A DNA stretch of 64,000 bases from contig NZ_CP064655.1 in the NCBI RefSeq assembly GCF_018141525.1, forward strand, positions 558,001 to 622,000, written 5' to 3'. The translations under genes and the position numbers were made by a program. Under the pieces are notes generated by a model. It was not told where the DNA came from. It saw nothing but the letters and a program-made list of their open reading frames with translations, and ran no database searches. This DNA is from Miltoncostaea marina. Its GTDB lineage: Bacteria; Actinomycetota; Thermoleophilia; Miltoncostaeales; Miltoncostaeaceae. Positions 36,978 to 47,223 of the stretch are shown here, piece by piece (the first letter of the stretch is position 1; every line of letters begins with the position of its first letter).

Positions 36978-38858
36978 ATGCCCTTCCGAGCCAAGCGCCT
37001 CGCGTGGACCGCGGCCTGCAGCGCCGCCGCCGCCGCGTGCGCGCTCGCGCTGAGCGGGCCCGCCGCCGCCATCGGGCCGCCGGGCACCCCGAGCGCCCCC
37101 GAGGTGTCGGGATCGGCGAGCGTCACCTTCACCTGGGGCGCGCCGTCCACGCCGCCCGCCGAGGGCAACGGGGTGGGCTACCGCTGGAGCGTCGCCGGCC
37201 AGTCCGGCACGACCGCCGCCGGAACGGCGACCGTGGCCCTCCCGGAGGGCCGGCACACCTTCTCGGTGGTCGCCTACGAGACCGACGCCGGCGGGGCGGA
37301 GGTGCCCGGCACCGAGAGCGGCCCGGCCACGCGCGCCGTGCGCGTCGACCTGACGGCGCCCACCATCAGCGGCGTGCTCAGCCCGGCGCGGCCCAACGGG
37401 CTCGAGGGCTGGTACACCAGCGCGACCGTCCGCTGGACATGCGCCGACCCCGGCGGGTCGGGCGTCCGGTCGTGCCCCCGCTCGCCGGAGGTGTTCGACA
37501 CGGCACGGGCCGCGCGCGACCAGGACTTCCCGGATCGCAACATCCAGAGCCCGCGGCTGGTGATCCGGGGAACCGCGGTGGACAACGCGGGGCACGGCGC
37601 GGCCTTCGCGTTCGATCCGATCAGGTTCGACGCCCTGGCGCCGACCCCGGGGCAGCCGCGGTTCCCGTCGTCCGACGCGCGCATGGGCGCCGAGCCGGAG
37701 TTCCGGTGGAGCCGCGCCGGCAACGACACCTCCGGCGTCGACCGCTACGAGGTCTGGGTCGAGGAGCCCCTGCGCGTCCCGCGCATGGTCGCCAGCGTGC
37801 CGCACGTGGCCGGGCGCAACGAGTTCCGCTCGGCGCGCACGGCCGGGGCGCCGATCGCAACGATGTTCAAGGTGACCTGGTACGTCCGCTCGATCGACCG
37901 CGCCGGCAACGTCAACACCTCCGGCAAGCGGTCGTTCACCATCGACCCGACCGTCCCGCCCGCGCCGGTGATCACGGCCGGCCCCGAGGGCTTCACCCGG
38001 GTCACCGCGCCGGTGTTCGAGTGGCAGGGCGCCGGCGGCGGCGCGTTCTCGTGGGACCTGACCGTCGTGCGCGAGGACGACACCGAGGTGCTCCACAGCG
38101 GCACCGGCACCCGGGCGGCGATCCCGGCGCTGCCCGACGGCGACTACGTCTTCCGCGTCAACCAGGCGTCCGGCGTCGGCGTCGTGAGCGCGGACGCGAC
38201 GCGCGACTTCACGGTCGACACCGTGGCGCCCGCGCCGCCGTCCATCACGGGCCGGCCGACCGCCGGGGCGCCGGTCTACACCTGGGTCGCGGAGGAGGGC
38301 GCGCACTCGCGCTGGTGGGTGACGGGGGCGGGCGACGCGGTCGTCCAGCCGCCGACCGACACGCCGGGCACGTCGGCGACGCTCGGCGCCCTGCCGGCCG
38401 GCGCGTACACCTTCCGCGTGCTGCAGACGGACCCCGCCGGGAACGCGTCCGCGCCCGCGGTCGAGTCGTTCACCGTCGCGCCGGCGGCGGTGGCGGCCGG
38501 GCCCGTGCGGCGGGCCACCGCCCTGCCGCGGCGCAACGCGGCGAAGCTCCGCCCGAAGGCCGGCGCCACCGTGCGCACGCGCCGGCCGCTGCTCACCTGG
38601 AAGGGCGGCCCGCGCGGGGCCACGCTCTACAACGTCCAGCTCTTCCGGGTCGTCCGAAGGGCCGGCGGCGCGGCGCCCGTCGTGCGCAAGGTGCACAGCG
38701 CGTTCCCGCGCGGGCGCAAGCTGCGGCTGCCCGCGGCGCGCACGACGCCCGGCGCCTGCTACATCTGGCGCGTCTGGCCGTTCGTCGGCAAGAAGTTCTC
38801 CCGCACCCCGCTCGGCATCAGCAACTTCTGCGTCGCCCGGGCGCGGCCGCGCCGCTGA
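36978..38858 (+). CDS. Secreted multi-domain Ig/fibronectin-like protein
   Basis: A 626-residue exported protein. The signal peptide is a basic start followed by AACSAAAAACALALSGPAAA. About five beta-sandwich units follow, each with a TFTV/SFTV end strand and an aromatic core: GVGYRWSVAGQSGTTAAGTA, WTCADPGGSGVRSC with paired cysteines, DRYEVWVEEP, IDRAGNVNTSGKRSFTIDPT and PAGAYTFRVLQTDPAGNASA. The C-terminal domain, LLTWKGGPRGATLYNVQLFR with CYIWRVWPFVGKKFSRTP, resembles domains in other Thermoleophilia-type surface proteins. No enzyme motif or anchor is seen. An adhesive or surface role is inferred. Confidence 0.82.
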   Translation: MPFRAKRLAWTAACSAAAAACALALSGPAAAIGPPGTPSAPEVSGSASVTFTWGAPSTPPAEGNGVGYRWSVAGQSGTTAAGTATVALPEGRHTFSVVAYETDAGGAEVPGTESGPATRAVRVDLTAPTISGVLSPARPNGLEGWYTSATVRWTCADPGGSGVRSCPRSPEVFDTARAARDQDFPDRNIQSPRLVIRGTAVDNAGHGAAFAFDPIRFDALAPTPGQPRFPSSDARMGAEPEFRWSRAGNDTSGVDRYEVWVEEPLRVPRMVASVPHVAGRNEFRSARTAGAPIATMFKVTWYVRSIDRAGNVNTSGKRSFTIDPTVPPAPVITAGPEGFTRVTAPVFEWQGAGGGAFSWDLTVVREDDTEVLHSGTGTRAAIPALPDGDYVFRVNQASGVGVVSADATRDFTVDTVAPAPPSITGRPTAGAPVYTWVAEEGAHSRWWVTGAGDAVVQPPTDTPGTSATLGALPAGAYTFRVLQTDPAGNASAPAVESFTVAPAAVAAGPVRRATALPRRNAAKLRPKAGATVRTRRPLLTWKGGPRGATLYNVQLFRVVRRAGGAAPVVRKVHSAFPRGRKLRLPAARTTPGACYIWRVWPFVGKKFSRTPLGISNFCVARARPRR

Positions 38859-38903
38859 GCCGCTGCAGGCCGGGCGGGCCCGGCATCCTCTAGACTCCCG
38901 CGC

Positions 38904-39998
38904 GTGCCGACGACGATCTCCTTCGCGCGCGGCGCCCCCCACCCCGACGCCCTGTCCGGCGACCTGATCGCCGAGTGCACGCGTCTGGCGCTGGAGGCGG
39001 ACGCGACGCGCATCCTCTCCTACGGGACCGGCAACGGCTATCCGCCGCTGCGCGAGGTGCTCGCCTCCTGGCACGGCGCCGAGCCGGGCCAGGTGCTCAT
39101 CACGAACGGCTCGCTGCAGGGCTTCGTGTTCCTGCTCGAGAGCCACCTGCGCCCGGGTGACGTGGTGGCGGTCGAGAGCCCGACGTACGACCGCGCCCTG
39201 CTGCAGCTCAAGCTGCACGGCATGGACGTGCTGCCGATCCCGCTCGACGGCGACGGCATGGACGTGGAGGCGCTCGCCGCCTCGTGCGCCGCCGGCCGCA
39301 CGCCCCGGCTGCTCTACACCATCCCCAACTTCCAGAACCCCTCGGGCGCCACGCTCTCGGCGGAGCGGCGCGCGCGCCTGGTCGAGGTCTGCGAGGAGTA
39401 CGACATCCTCATCGTCGAAGACGACCCGTACGGGCGGCTGCGCTTCGAGGGCGAGGACCTGCCGGGCATCTGGCGGATCGCGCCCCCCGGCCGCGTCATC
39501 TTCACCTCGTCGTTCTCCAAGACCGTCGCCCCCGGCCTGCGGGTGGGCTACCTGGTGTCGCCGCCGGAGATCGCCGGCGATCTGGCAGCCGCCGCCTCGC
39601 GCACCTACATCTCGCCGGCGCTCCTCTCCGAGGCCGCGATCCACCAGCTCATCGTCACGGACCGGCTGGAGCCCAACATCGCGCACGTCACCGAGCTCAT
39701 GCGCGAGCGGCGCGACGCGATGTCGGCCGGCATGCGCCACATGCCGGAGGGCACGGCGTACGTCCCGCCGCAGGGCGGCTTCTTCTGCTGGCTGACCCTC
39801 CCGGAGGGGCTGTCGGCCGACGAGCTGTTCGAGCCGGCCGCGGCGGCGGGCATCGCCTACGTCAAGGGCAGCGACTGCGTGCTGGGCGGCGGCGAGCGCA
39901 CGCTGCGGCTCGCGTACAGCGGCGTCTCGCCGGCGGAGATCGAGGAGGGCATGGAGCGGCTCGGCGCGGTGTTCAGCGCCGCCGCCGTCACCTCCTAG
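38904..39998 (+). CDS. PLP-dependent aminotransferase class I/II (2-aminoadipate type)
   Basis: A 364-residue fold-type I aminotransferase. Visible are GNGYPPLREVLA and ITNGSLQGFVFLL for cofactor binding, YTIPNFQNPSGATLSAERR, VEDDPYGRLRFEG and the PLP lysine near residue 206 in TSSFSKTVAPGLRVGYLV. It resembles the aminotransferase half of MocR regulators and LysN-type 2-aminoadipate aminotransferases but has no HTH. GTG start at 38904. The next gene begins 9 bp after its stop. The donor and acceptor are not known. Confidence 0.9.
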   Translation: MPTTISFARGAPHPDALSGDLIAECTRLALEADATRILSYGTGNGYPPLREVLASWHGAEPGQVLITNGSLQGFVFLLESHLRPGDVVAVESPTYDRALLQLKLHGMDVLPIPLDGDGMDVEALAASCAAGRTPRLLYTIPNFQNPSGATLSAERRARLVEVCEEYDILIVEDDPYGRLRFEGEDLPGIWRIAPPGRVIFTSSFSKTVAPGLRVGYLVSPPEIAGDLAAAASRTYISPALLSEAAIHQLIVTDRLEPNIAHVTELMRERRDAMSAGMRHMPEGTAYVPPQGGFFCWLTLPEGLSADELFEPAAAAGIAYVKGSDCVLGGGERTLRLAYSGVSPAEIEEGMERLGAVFSAAAVTS

Positions 39999-40006
39999 GC
40001 GGGGCC

Positions 40007-40285
40007 GTGGCGGGGGACGACCTTCCGGAGCGGCGCCCGCCGGACGGACGCGACGGCCTCGACGAGCGGCAGGTGCGCCAGCTCGCCCTCATCGGCGCGC
40101 TGGTCCTCGTCGTCAGCATCCTGCTGATCTTCGTGATCGAGAACAGCGACGAGGTCCGGGTCTCGTTCGTGTTCTTCTCGGCCGACGTCTCCCTGATCTG
40201 GGTGATCGTCATGTCGGCCGTCGTCGGCGCCGTGGCGGGCGGCGTCGTCGGCCGCCTCGTGCGGCGGCGCTTCTCGAAGGACTGA
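40007..40285 (+). CDS. LapA-domain (DUF1049) small membrane protein
   Basis: A 92-residue inner-membrane protein with two helices: QLALIGALVLVVSILLIFVI, then ENSDEVRVSFVFFSADVSLI, then VIVMSAVVGAVAGGVVGRLV and a basic end RRRFSKD. The central ENSxxVxVxF phrase is the mark of the LapA domain, known from an envelope-assembly protein of E. coli. A GTG start nine bases after the aminotransferase stop suggests co-transcription. Confidence 0.82.
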   Translation: MAGDDLPERRPPDGRDGLDERQVRQLALIGALVLVVSILLIFVIENSDEVRVSFVFFSADVSLIWVIVMSAVVGAVAGGVVGRLVRRRFSKD

Positions 40286-40320
40286 CCGTCCCCCGGCGCC
40301 GCCCGCCCCACGGGCGGGCG

Positions 40321-40497
40321 TCAGCCCTTCCCGCGCCCGCCGCCCCGCGCGGAGCTCGTGGCGTGCGCGGCGCCCAGGTCGAGCGCGATGGCCGCCAGCA
40401 GGAGCCCGGTCCACACGTTGACCGGGTCGAACAGGAGCGGCTCGCGGTCGCCGATGCGATCCGCGACGAACCACACGATGAGCCAGATGATGGTCAT
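40321..40497 (-). CDS. Putative small membrane protein, 58 residues
   Basis: A short frame starting MTIIWLIVWFVADRIGDREP with a second hydrophobic stretch VWTGLLLAAIALDLGAAHAT and a Gly/Arg tail. Two helices are likely. The ribosome-binding site is weak and the surrounding minus frame is open up to 41019, but that longer frame would cover yceI on the other strand. I consider the short form plausible, with no known family. Confidence 0.45.
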   Translation of the reverse strand: MTIIWLIVWFVADRIGDREPLLFDPVNVWTGLLLAAIALDLGAAHATSSARGGGRGKG

Positions 40498-40678
40498 GGC
40501 CGGGCATTCGCCGGCCACGGGCGGCGTCCTGCCGACGTCACCCGCGCCGCGGCCGAGGGGCGGGACCCCGCGCCGCCCCGGGCGTCGTCGGGCCGGGGGC
40601 GCCGAGGCCGGCGCGCGCCTGGCCCGAGAGGGGCCGGAGCGGTCACCGCGGTGCGTGGCGGTGCCCTCGGATGACGTA

Positions 40679-40707
40679 CTTGCGCACGCAAGCACGACGG
40701 CTATACT
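40679..40707 (+). promoter_or_regulatory. yceI promoter with overlapping operator-like palindrome
   Basis: A -35-like TTGCGC (40680-40685) and a -10 TATACT (40702-40707) are 16 bases apart, predicting a start near 40714. CTTGCG-CA-CGCAAG (40679-40692) is a perfect palindrome overlapping the -35, a form seen for MarR-family repressor sites in front of yceI-type genes. No MarR gene is in the window. Confidence 0.65.
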
Positions 40708-40717
40708 TGAGGACACA

Positions 40718-40762
40718 ATGAACATCCCACCGCCCCGCCCGCAACGAGGAGACGTCCGATGA
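40718..40762 (+). CDS. Putative 14-residue leader peptide upstream of yceI
   Basis: The frame reads MNIPPPRPQRGDVR and its TGA overlaps the yceI ATG in an ATGA junction. The predicted transcription start is only about 4 bases before this ATG, so it would be translated as a near-leaderless message, common in actinobacteria. The ribosome-binding sequence for yceI lies inside it. The PPP stretch is a known slow point for ribosomes. Its reality rests on position only. Confidence 0.4.
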   Translation: MNIPPPRPQRGDVR

Positions 40763-41313
40763 GCACCACCGCCACCACCGTCATCACCCCCGGTACCTGG
40801 TCCATCGACCCGAGCCACTCCACCGTCGGCTTCGCCGTCAAGCACATGGGCATCGCGACCGTCCGCGGCGAGTTCACCGAGTTCGAGGGCGCGCTCACCG
40901 CCGGCGAGACCGGCGTCCTCGCGGTGGACGCGACCGTCCAGGCCGCCTCGGTCGACACCAAGGAGCCGCAGCGCGACGAGCACCTCCGCTCGGCGGACTT
41001 CTTCAACGCCGAGGCCCACCCGCGGTTCACCCTCGTGTCCACGTCGGTGACGCAGCCCGACGAGGACTCCATCCGCGTCGAGGGCCGCCTCACGATCAAC
41101 GGCGTCACCAACGACGTGGTGCTCACCGGCGACGTCCTCGGCGCCGACGTCGACCCGTGGGGCAACGAGCGCGTCGGCATCGAGCTGCGCGGTCAGATCT
41201 CGCGCGACGACTACGGCATGCGCTTCAACCAGGCGCTTGGCAGCGGCAACATGCTGGTCGGCGACAAGGTCAAGATGTCCATCGACGTCTCGCTGGTCAA
41301 GCAGGCCGCGTAG
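40759..41313 (+). CDS. YceI family protein (lipid/isoprenoid-binding fold)
   Basis: A 184-residue protein with the YceI beta-barrel: TWSIDPSHSTVGFAVKHMGI, ATVRGEFTEFEGALTAGE, DEHLRSADFFNAEAHPRFTL, GRLTINGVTNDVVLTGDVLG and NERVGIELRGQISRDDYGMR. The fold binds amphiphilic lipids such as polyisoprenoids. No signal peptide is present, so it is cytoplasmic, as in most actinobacterial members. GAGGAG lies about 8 bases before the ATG. It has its own strong promoter with an operator-like palindrome. Confidence 0.93.
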   Translation: MSTTATTVITPGTWSIDPSHSTVGFAVKHMGIATVRGEFTEFEGALTAGETGVLAVDATVQAASVDTKEPQRDEHLRSADFFNAEAHPRFTLVSTSVTQPDEDSIRVEGRLTINGVTNDVVLTGDVLGADVDPWGNERVGIELRGQISRDDYGMRFNQALGSGNMLVGDKVKMSIDVSLVKQAA

Positions 41314-41358
41314 CGGGCGGGTACGGCGCGTCGCGCCGGGGGCCGCCCCGCTCGCGCA

Positions 41359-41389
41359 CCGGGGGCCCCGCGCGCGGCGGGACCCCCGG
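41359..41389. terminator. Hairpin between convergent yceI and mdh
   Basis: CCGGGGG (41359-41365) pairs with CCCCCGG (41383-41389), with a GC-rich loop that can extend the stem. It sits in the 85-bp gap between two convergent genes. Confidence 0.55.
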
Positions 41390-41398
41390 GGGCGCGTC

Positions 41399-42393
<995 letters not shown>

Positions 42394-42397
<4 letters not shown>

Positions 42398-43491
42398 GCG
42401 GTCACCTGCAGCTTCTCGATCAGCGCGTCGGCCACGCCGGACGTCCCGACGGCGGTCGGGTCGTTGCGGTCGGGCTTCATGTCGTAGGTCACGGACTTCC
42501 CTTCGCGGATGAGCTCGGCGATGGCGCCCTCCATCCGGTCCGCGGCCTCGGTCTCCTTGAGGTACCGCAGCATCATCACGCCGGAGAGCATCATGGCGAG
42601 CGGGTTCACCTTGTTCTGGCCGGCGTACTTCGGCGCGCTGCCGTGGGTCGGCTCGAAGAGGGCCGCGTGCGTGCCGATGTTCGCGCCCGGCGCGACGCCC
42701 AGGCCGCCGACGAGGCCGGCGCCGACGTCGCTGATGATGTCCCCGTAGAGGTTCGGCAGCACGAGGACGTCGTACAGCTCGGGCTTCTGCACGAGCTGCA
42801 TGCACATGTTGTCGACGATCCGCTCCTCGAACTCGATGTCCGGGAACTCCTTCGCCACCTCGGTGGCGACGGCGAGCCAGAGGCCGTCGGTGTGCTTCAT
42901 GATGTTGGCCTTGTGGACCGCGGTGACCTTCGAGCGGCCGTTCTCGCGGGCGTACTCGAAGGCGTAGCGCACGACGCGCTGGGTGCCCTCGACCGAGATC
43001 GGCTTGATCGAGATGCCGGCGTGCGGCTTGATCGTCGCGGCGGCCGACGGGTCGAGCTCGATGATCTTCTCGATGATCGCCGCGTTCTCGGGCGTGTCCT
43101 TCTCGAACTCGATGCCCGCGTAGAGGTCCTCGGTGTTCTCGCGCACGATGACGATGTCGACGTCCTCGTACTTCGACCGGACCCCGGGGTAGCTCTTGCA
43201 GGGGCGTACGCAGGCGTACAGGTCGAGGGTCTTCCGAAGAGCCACGTTCACGCTGCGGAACCCATGACCGACCGGCGTCGTGATCGGGCCCTTGATCGCG
43301 ATCTTGTTGGCCCGGATCGACTCGATCACGCTGTCCGGCAGCGGGGTCCCGGCGGTCTCCATGATGTCGACGCCCGCCTCCTGGACGTCCCAGTCGAACT
43401 CGACGCCGGTTGCGTCGAGGACGCGCTTCGTCGCCTCTGCGATCTCGGGCCCCGTGCCGTCTCCGGGGATGAACGTCACGCGGTGTGCCAC
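42394..43491 (-). CDS. icd: Isocitrate dehydrogenase (isocitrate/isopropylmalate family)
   Basis: A 365-residue beta-decarboxylating dehydrogenase. It begins [20 protein letters not shown] and has [54 protein letters not shown], the metal aspartates in [19 protein letters not shown] and the cofactor region [20 protein letters not shown]. The NTEDLYAG motif and the mdh partner favour isocitrate over isopropylmalate; the cofactor is uncertain. GTG 43491 gives the family N-terminus; longer open frames upstream are spurious. Confidence 0.9.
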
Positions 43492-43594
43492 GGGTCCGAC
43501 TCCTTCGTCGTCGTCGTGTGGAGCGCCGCCCGGCGGGCGGGCGCAAAACGACCGGAGCATATCGGACGCTGTCGGCCCGACGGGCCGCCCGGGC

Positions 43595-45385
43595 TCAGCG
43601 CAGCGGCCAGGCGATCGGGATCATCACGAGCGCCACGACGACCATGAGGATCGCCAGCGGGAAGCCCAGGCGGGCGAAGTCGCCGAAGCGGTATCCGCCG
43701 ACGCCGTAGACCATCGTGTTGGTCTGGTAGCCGATCGGCGTGAGGAAGGACGACGAGGCGCCCAGCGCCACCGCGATCGCGAACGGCCGCGGATCGAGGC
43801 CCGCCTGGGCGGCGGTGGCCACCGCGATGGGGAAGAGCAGCACGGCGGCGGCGTTGTTGCTGATCATCTCGGTGACGATGATCGTGGCGAGCAGCACGCC
43901 GAACAGCAGGCCCAGGTCGCCAAAGCGCCCGAGCGGCTCGATGAGCGCGTCGACGATGTCGCCCGCCAGGCCGCTCTGCTCGATCGCCCGGCCCAGGCCG
44001 AAGCTGGCCGCGATCAGCACGATCACGTCGAGGTCCACCGAGTCGCGGGCCTCCGTGGCGGTGAGCACGCCGAGCGCCACGACCGCGAACGCCGCCAGCA
44101 GCGCCGCGGGGAGGATGTCGATGAGCCCGGTCGCGACGCTCGCGATCATGCCCACCAGCACCAGCCCCACGAGCGGCGCCTTGCCGGCCCGCGGCGGCGG
44201 GTCGCCGTCGAGGGCCGACACCACCAGGAAGTCGCGCCGGTCGAGGGCGCGGGGCCGGAACGCCGGGCCGGCCAGCACCACGAGCACGTCGCCCGTGCGC
44301 AGCCGCACGTCGCCGAGCTTGCCCTGCACCCGCTCGTCGGCCCGGTGGATCGCGATCACCGCGCCGCCGTAGCGCCCGCGGAAGCCGGTCTCCTTGAGGG
44401 TGCGACCCAGCAGCGAGGAGCCGGGGGCGATCACGGCCTCGTAGAGGCGCCGCTCGAGCGCGGGCCCCACCCGGCCGAAGTGGCGCTCCTCGGCCGACAC
44501 CAGCCCCCGGATGCCCTGCAGGTCGATCACCCGCTCGACGTTCCCGGCGAACGTCAGGCGGTCGCCGGCGGCGAGGATCTCGTCCGGGCGGACCGACGAG
44601 ATGCGGTTGCCGTCGCGCTCGACCTCCACCAGGTACACGCCCTGCAGGTTGCGCAGCCCGGCCTCGGCGACGGAGCGGCCCACGATCGGCGAGCGGTCCT
44701 CCACGATCATCTCGAGGGTGAACTCGCGGGCGTCGGCGTCGGCGTCCTCGCTGGGCGCCCGCCGCTCGGGCAGCAGCCTGGGCGTGATCAGGATCATCAC
44801 GATCACGCTGAGCACGGCGAACGGCAGGCCGACCTTGCCGATCTCGAACAGGCCCATCGGCTCCAGGCCGGCGTCCTCGAGCAACCCCGAGACCACCAGG
44901 TTGGTGGAGGTGCCGATCAGGGTGACCGTGCCGCCCACCACGGCGGCGAAGCTGATCGGCATCAGGTAGCGGGACGGCGAGCGCCCCGTGCGCCGGGCCC
45001 ACGCCACGACCGGCGGGATCGCCATCGCCACGATCGGCGTGTTGTTGAGGAACGCCGACGAGGCCGCCGTGGGCACGACGATGCGCGCCAGCGAGCGCCG
45101 CTCGCCGCCGCCGGCCCCGTTGGCGACCCCCGTCGTGAAGCGCGCCGCCAGGCTCTCGATGACGCGCGTGCGCGCCGTCGCGGCCGCCACCACGTAGAGC
45201 GCGGCCACGGTGAGCGGGGCGGAGTTCGAGAAGCCGGCGAACGCGTCGTCGGCGTCGATCACGCCGGACACGAGCAGCGCGACGGTGCCGCCGAGGACGG
45301 CGAAGGCCGGCGACACCCGGTCCGCGACGAGCACGGCGAGCACCGCCAGGATCACGGCCAGGGTGATCGCCGCGTCGAGGCTCAT
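43595..45385 (-). CDS. SLC13-family (DASS) carboxylate/sulfate permease with two RCK_C domains
   Basis: A 596-residue membrane transporter. N-terminal helices include [20 protein letters not shown] and a family loop [19 protein letters not shown], with [19 protein letters not shown]. Two cytoplasmic TrkA-C/RCK_C domains occupy about residues 215-400 ([40 protein letters not shown]). The second membrane half has the mirror signature [20 protein letters not shown]. Substrates in this family are succinate, malate, citrate or sulfate with Na+ or H+; lying between icd-mdh and the divergent sdh operon makes a dicarboxylate likely. Confidence 0.9.
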   Translation of the reverse strand: MSLDAAITLAVILAVLAVLVADRVSPAFAVLGGTVALLVSGVIDADDAFAGFSNSAPLTVAALYVVAAATARTRVIESLAARFTTGVANGAGGGERRSLARIVVPTAASSAFLNNTPIVAMAIPPVVAWARRTGRSPSRYLMPISFAAVVGGTVTLIGTSTNLVVSGLLEDAGLEPMGLFEIGKVGLPFAVLSVIVMILITPRLLPERRAPSEDADADAREFTLEMIVEDRSPIVGRSVAEAGLRNLQGVYLVEVERDGNRISSVRPDEILAAGDRLTFAGNVERVIDLQGIRGLVSAEERHFGRVGPALERRLYEAVIAPGSSLLGRTLKETGFRGRYGGAVIAIHRADERVQGKLGDVRLRTGDVLVVLAGPAFRPRALDRRDFLVVSALDGDPPPRAGKAPLVGLVLVGMIASVATGLIDILPAALLAAFAVVALGVLTATEARDSVDLDVIVLIAASFGLGRAIEQSGLAGDIVDALIEPLGRFGDLGLLFGVLLATIIVTEMISNNAAAVLLFPIAVATAAQAGLDPRPFAIAVALGASSSFLTPIGYQTNTMVYGVGGYRFGDFARLGFPLAILMVVVALVMIPIAWPLR

Positions 45386-45528
45386 GGGGCGGCATGCTGC
45401 ACGACGCGGGCCGCCCGCGACGGCGCGGCCGCGTCGCGGGCGACGGACGAATGACCCGGTCTTCCGGCCCCCGGGCGTCCGATAGAGTCCCCTGCCGAGG
45501 GCAACACGAGAGCGGAGGGCACGGGACA

Positions 45529-47223
45529 TTGCTCAGCCATGACGTCGTGGTGGTCGGCGCGGGCCTCGCCGGGATGCGTGCGGCGATCGCCGCGCACGAG
45601 GCGGGCGTCGACGTCGCCCTCGTGACCAAGGTCCACCCGGTGCGGAGCCACTCGGGCGCGGCCCAGGGCGGGATCAACGCGGCGCTGGGCAACCAGACCG
45701 ACGACCACCCGGACAACCACACCTTCGACACGGTGAAGGGCGCCGACTACATCGGCGACCAGGACGCCATCGAGATCCTCTGCAACATGGCGCCCAAGGA
45801 GATCATCCAGCTCGAGCACTGGGGCGCCGTCTTCAGCCGCCACGAGAGCACGGGCAAGATCGCCCAGCGCCCGTTCGGCGGCGCGGGCTTCCCGCGCACC
45901 TGCTTCGCGGCCGACCTGACCGGCCTGGTGATCCTGCACACGCTCTACACCGTGTGCGTGAAGTACGACATCCCGACCTACGAGGAGTGGTTCGTCACCG
46001 ACCTCGTCAAGGACGACCACGGCGGCTGCGCCGGCGTGGTGGCCTACGACATGGTCCACGGCACGATCCACACCATCGGCGCGAAGTCGGTCGTGCTCGC
46101 CACCGGCGGCGCCGGCCGCGTCTACCGGCCCTCCACGAACTCCCACTCGTCCACGGGCGACGGCATGGGCCTCGCGCTCACGGCCGGCGTGCCGCTGAAG
46201 GACATGGAGTTCATGCAGTTCCACCCGACGACGATGAACCCGACGGGCGTGCTCGTGACGGAGGGCGCCCGCGGCGAGGGCGGCTACCTGCTCAACTCCG
46301 AGGGCGAGCGCTTCATGAGCAAGTACGCGCCCAACAAGCTCGAGCTCGCCTCCCGCGACGTGGTGTCGCGCTCGGAGGCGACCGAGATCCTCGAGGGGCG
46401 CGGCATCAACGGCTCCGTGCTGCTCGACCTGCGCCACCTGGGCCGCGAGAAGATCATGGAGCGGCTGCCCCAGATCCGTGAGCTGGCGATGGCGTTCGCC
46501 GGCGTGGACCCGATCGAGGAGCCCATCCCGATCCGGCCGGGCGCCCACTACCACATGGGCGGCGTGCACGTGGACTCGTGGGGCGCGGCCCCGCACATGC
46601 AGGGCCTGTTCGCCGCCGGCGAGTGCGCCTGCGTGTCGGTGCACGGCGCCAACCGGCTGGGCGGCAACTCGCTGCTCGAGGCGGTCGTCTTCGGCGCCCG
46701 CACCGGCGAGGCCGCGGCCCGCTACGCGACCGACGTCTTCAACGGCCGCGGCATCCAGGCCGACCCGCGCGCCGCGCAGGCGACCGAGGCGCGCATCCGC
46801 GAGATGCTCGAGCGCCAGCGCGGCCCCAAGCAGCACGAGCTGCGCGAGGTGCTCGCCGACACCATGCAGGAGAAGGTCGGCGTCTTCCGCACCGACGCCC
46901 AGCTGCGCGAGGCCCAGGCGACCGTCCAGGACCTGCGCGAGCAGTTCAAGGGCGTCGTCGTGACCGACAAGGGCCGCACGTTCAACCAGTCGCTGATCCA
47001 CACGATCGAGACCGGGTACCTGCTGGACCTGGCCGCGACGATGGTCGCCGGCGCGATCGAGCGCACCGAGAGCCGGGGCGCCCACTCGCGGACCGACTTC
47101 CCGGAGCGCGACGACGAGAACTGGATGAAGCACACGCTGTCGTACCTGGAGGACGACCAGATCCGTCTGGACTACTCCGAGGTCACGGTGACCAAGTACG
47201 AGCCCCAGGTGAGGTCCTACTAA
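45529..47223 (+). CDS. sdhA: Succinate dehydrogenase/fumarate reductase flavoprotein
   Basis: A 564-residue FAD subunit. The FAD motif is [20 protein letters not shown], the FAD-linkage histidine is in [16 protein letters not shown], and the active site holds [20 protein letters not shown] with RMMP-like context, [10 protein letters not shown] and [20 protein letters not shown]. The C-terminal helical domain and [14 protein letters not shown] are typical. A TTG at 45529 was chosen as the start, with GGAGG 10 bases upstream; there is no ATG that would keep the FAD motif. The stop overlaps the sdhB start by one base. It is divergent from the transporter gene. Confidence 0.94.
   Translation: MLSHDVVVVGAGLAGMRAAIAAHEAGVDVALVTKVHPVRSHSGAAQGGINAALGNQTDDHPDNHTFDTVKGADYIGDQDAIEILCNMAPKEIIQLEHWGAVFSRHESTGKIAQRPFGGAGFPRTCFAADLTGLVILHTLYTVCVKYDIPTYEEWFVTDLVKDDHGGCAGVVAYDMVHGTIHTIGAKSVVLATGGAGRVYRPSTNSHSSTGDGMGLALTAGVPLKDMEFMQFHPTTMNPTGVLVTEGARGEGGYLLNSEGERFMSKYAPNKLELASRDVVSRSEATEILEGRGINGSVLLDLRHLGREKIMERLPQIRELAMAFAGVDPIEEPIPIRPGAHYHMGGVHVDSWGAAPHMQGLFAAGECACVSVHGANRLGGNSLLEAVVFGARTGEAAARYATDVFNGRGIQADPRAAQATEARIREMLERQRGPKQHELREVLADTMQEKVGVFRTDAQLREAQATVQDLREQFKGVVVTDKGRTFNQSLIHTIETGYLLDLAATMVAGAIERTESRGAHSRTDFPERDDENWMKHTLSYLEDDQIRLDYSEVTVTKYEPQVRSY

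Noticed and set aside
40321-41019. A 232-codon minus-strand gene covering the yceI start
   Set aside because: It would lie antisense over a well-supported gene and promoter; only the last 58 codons look protein-like.
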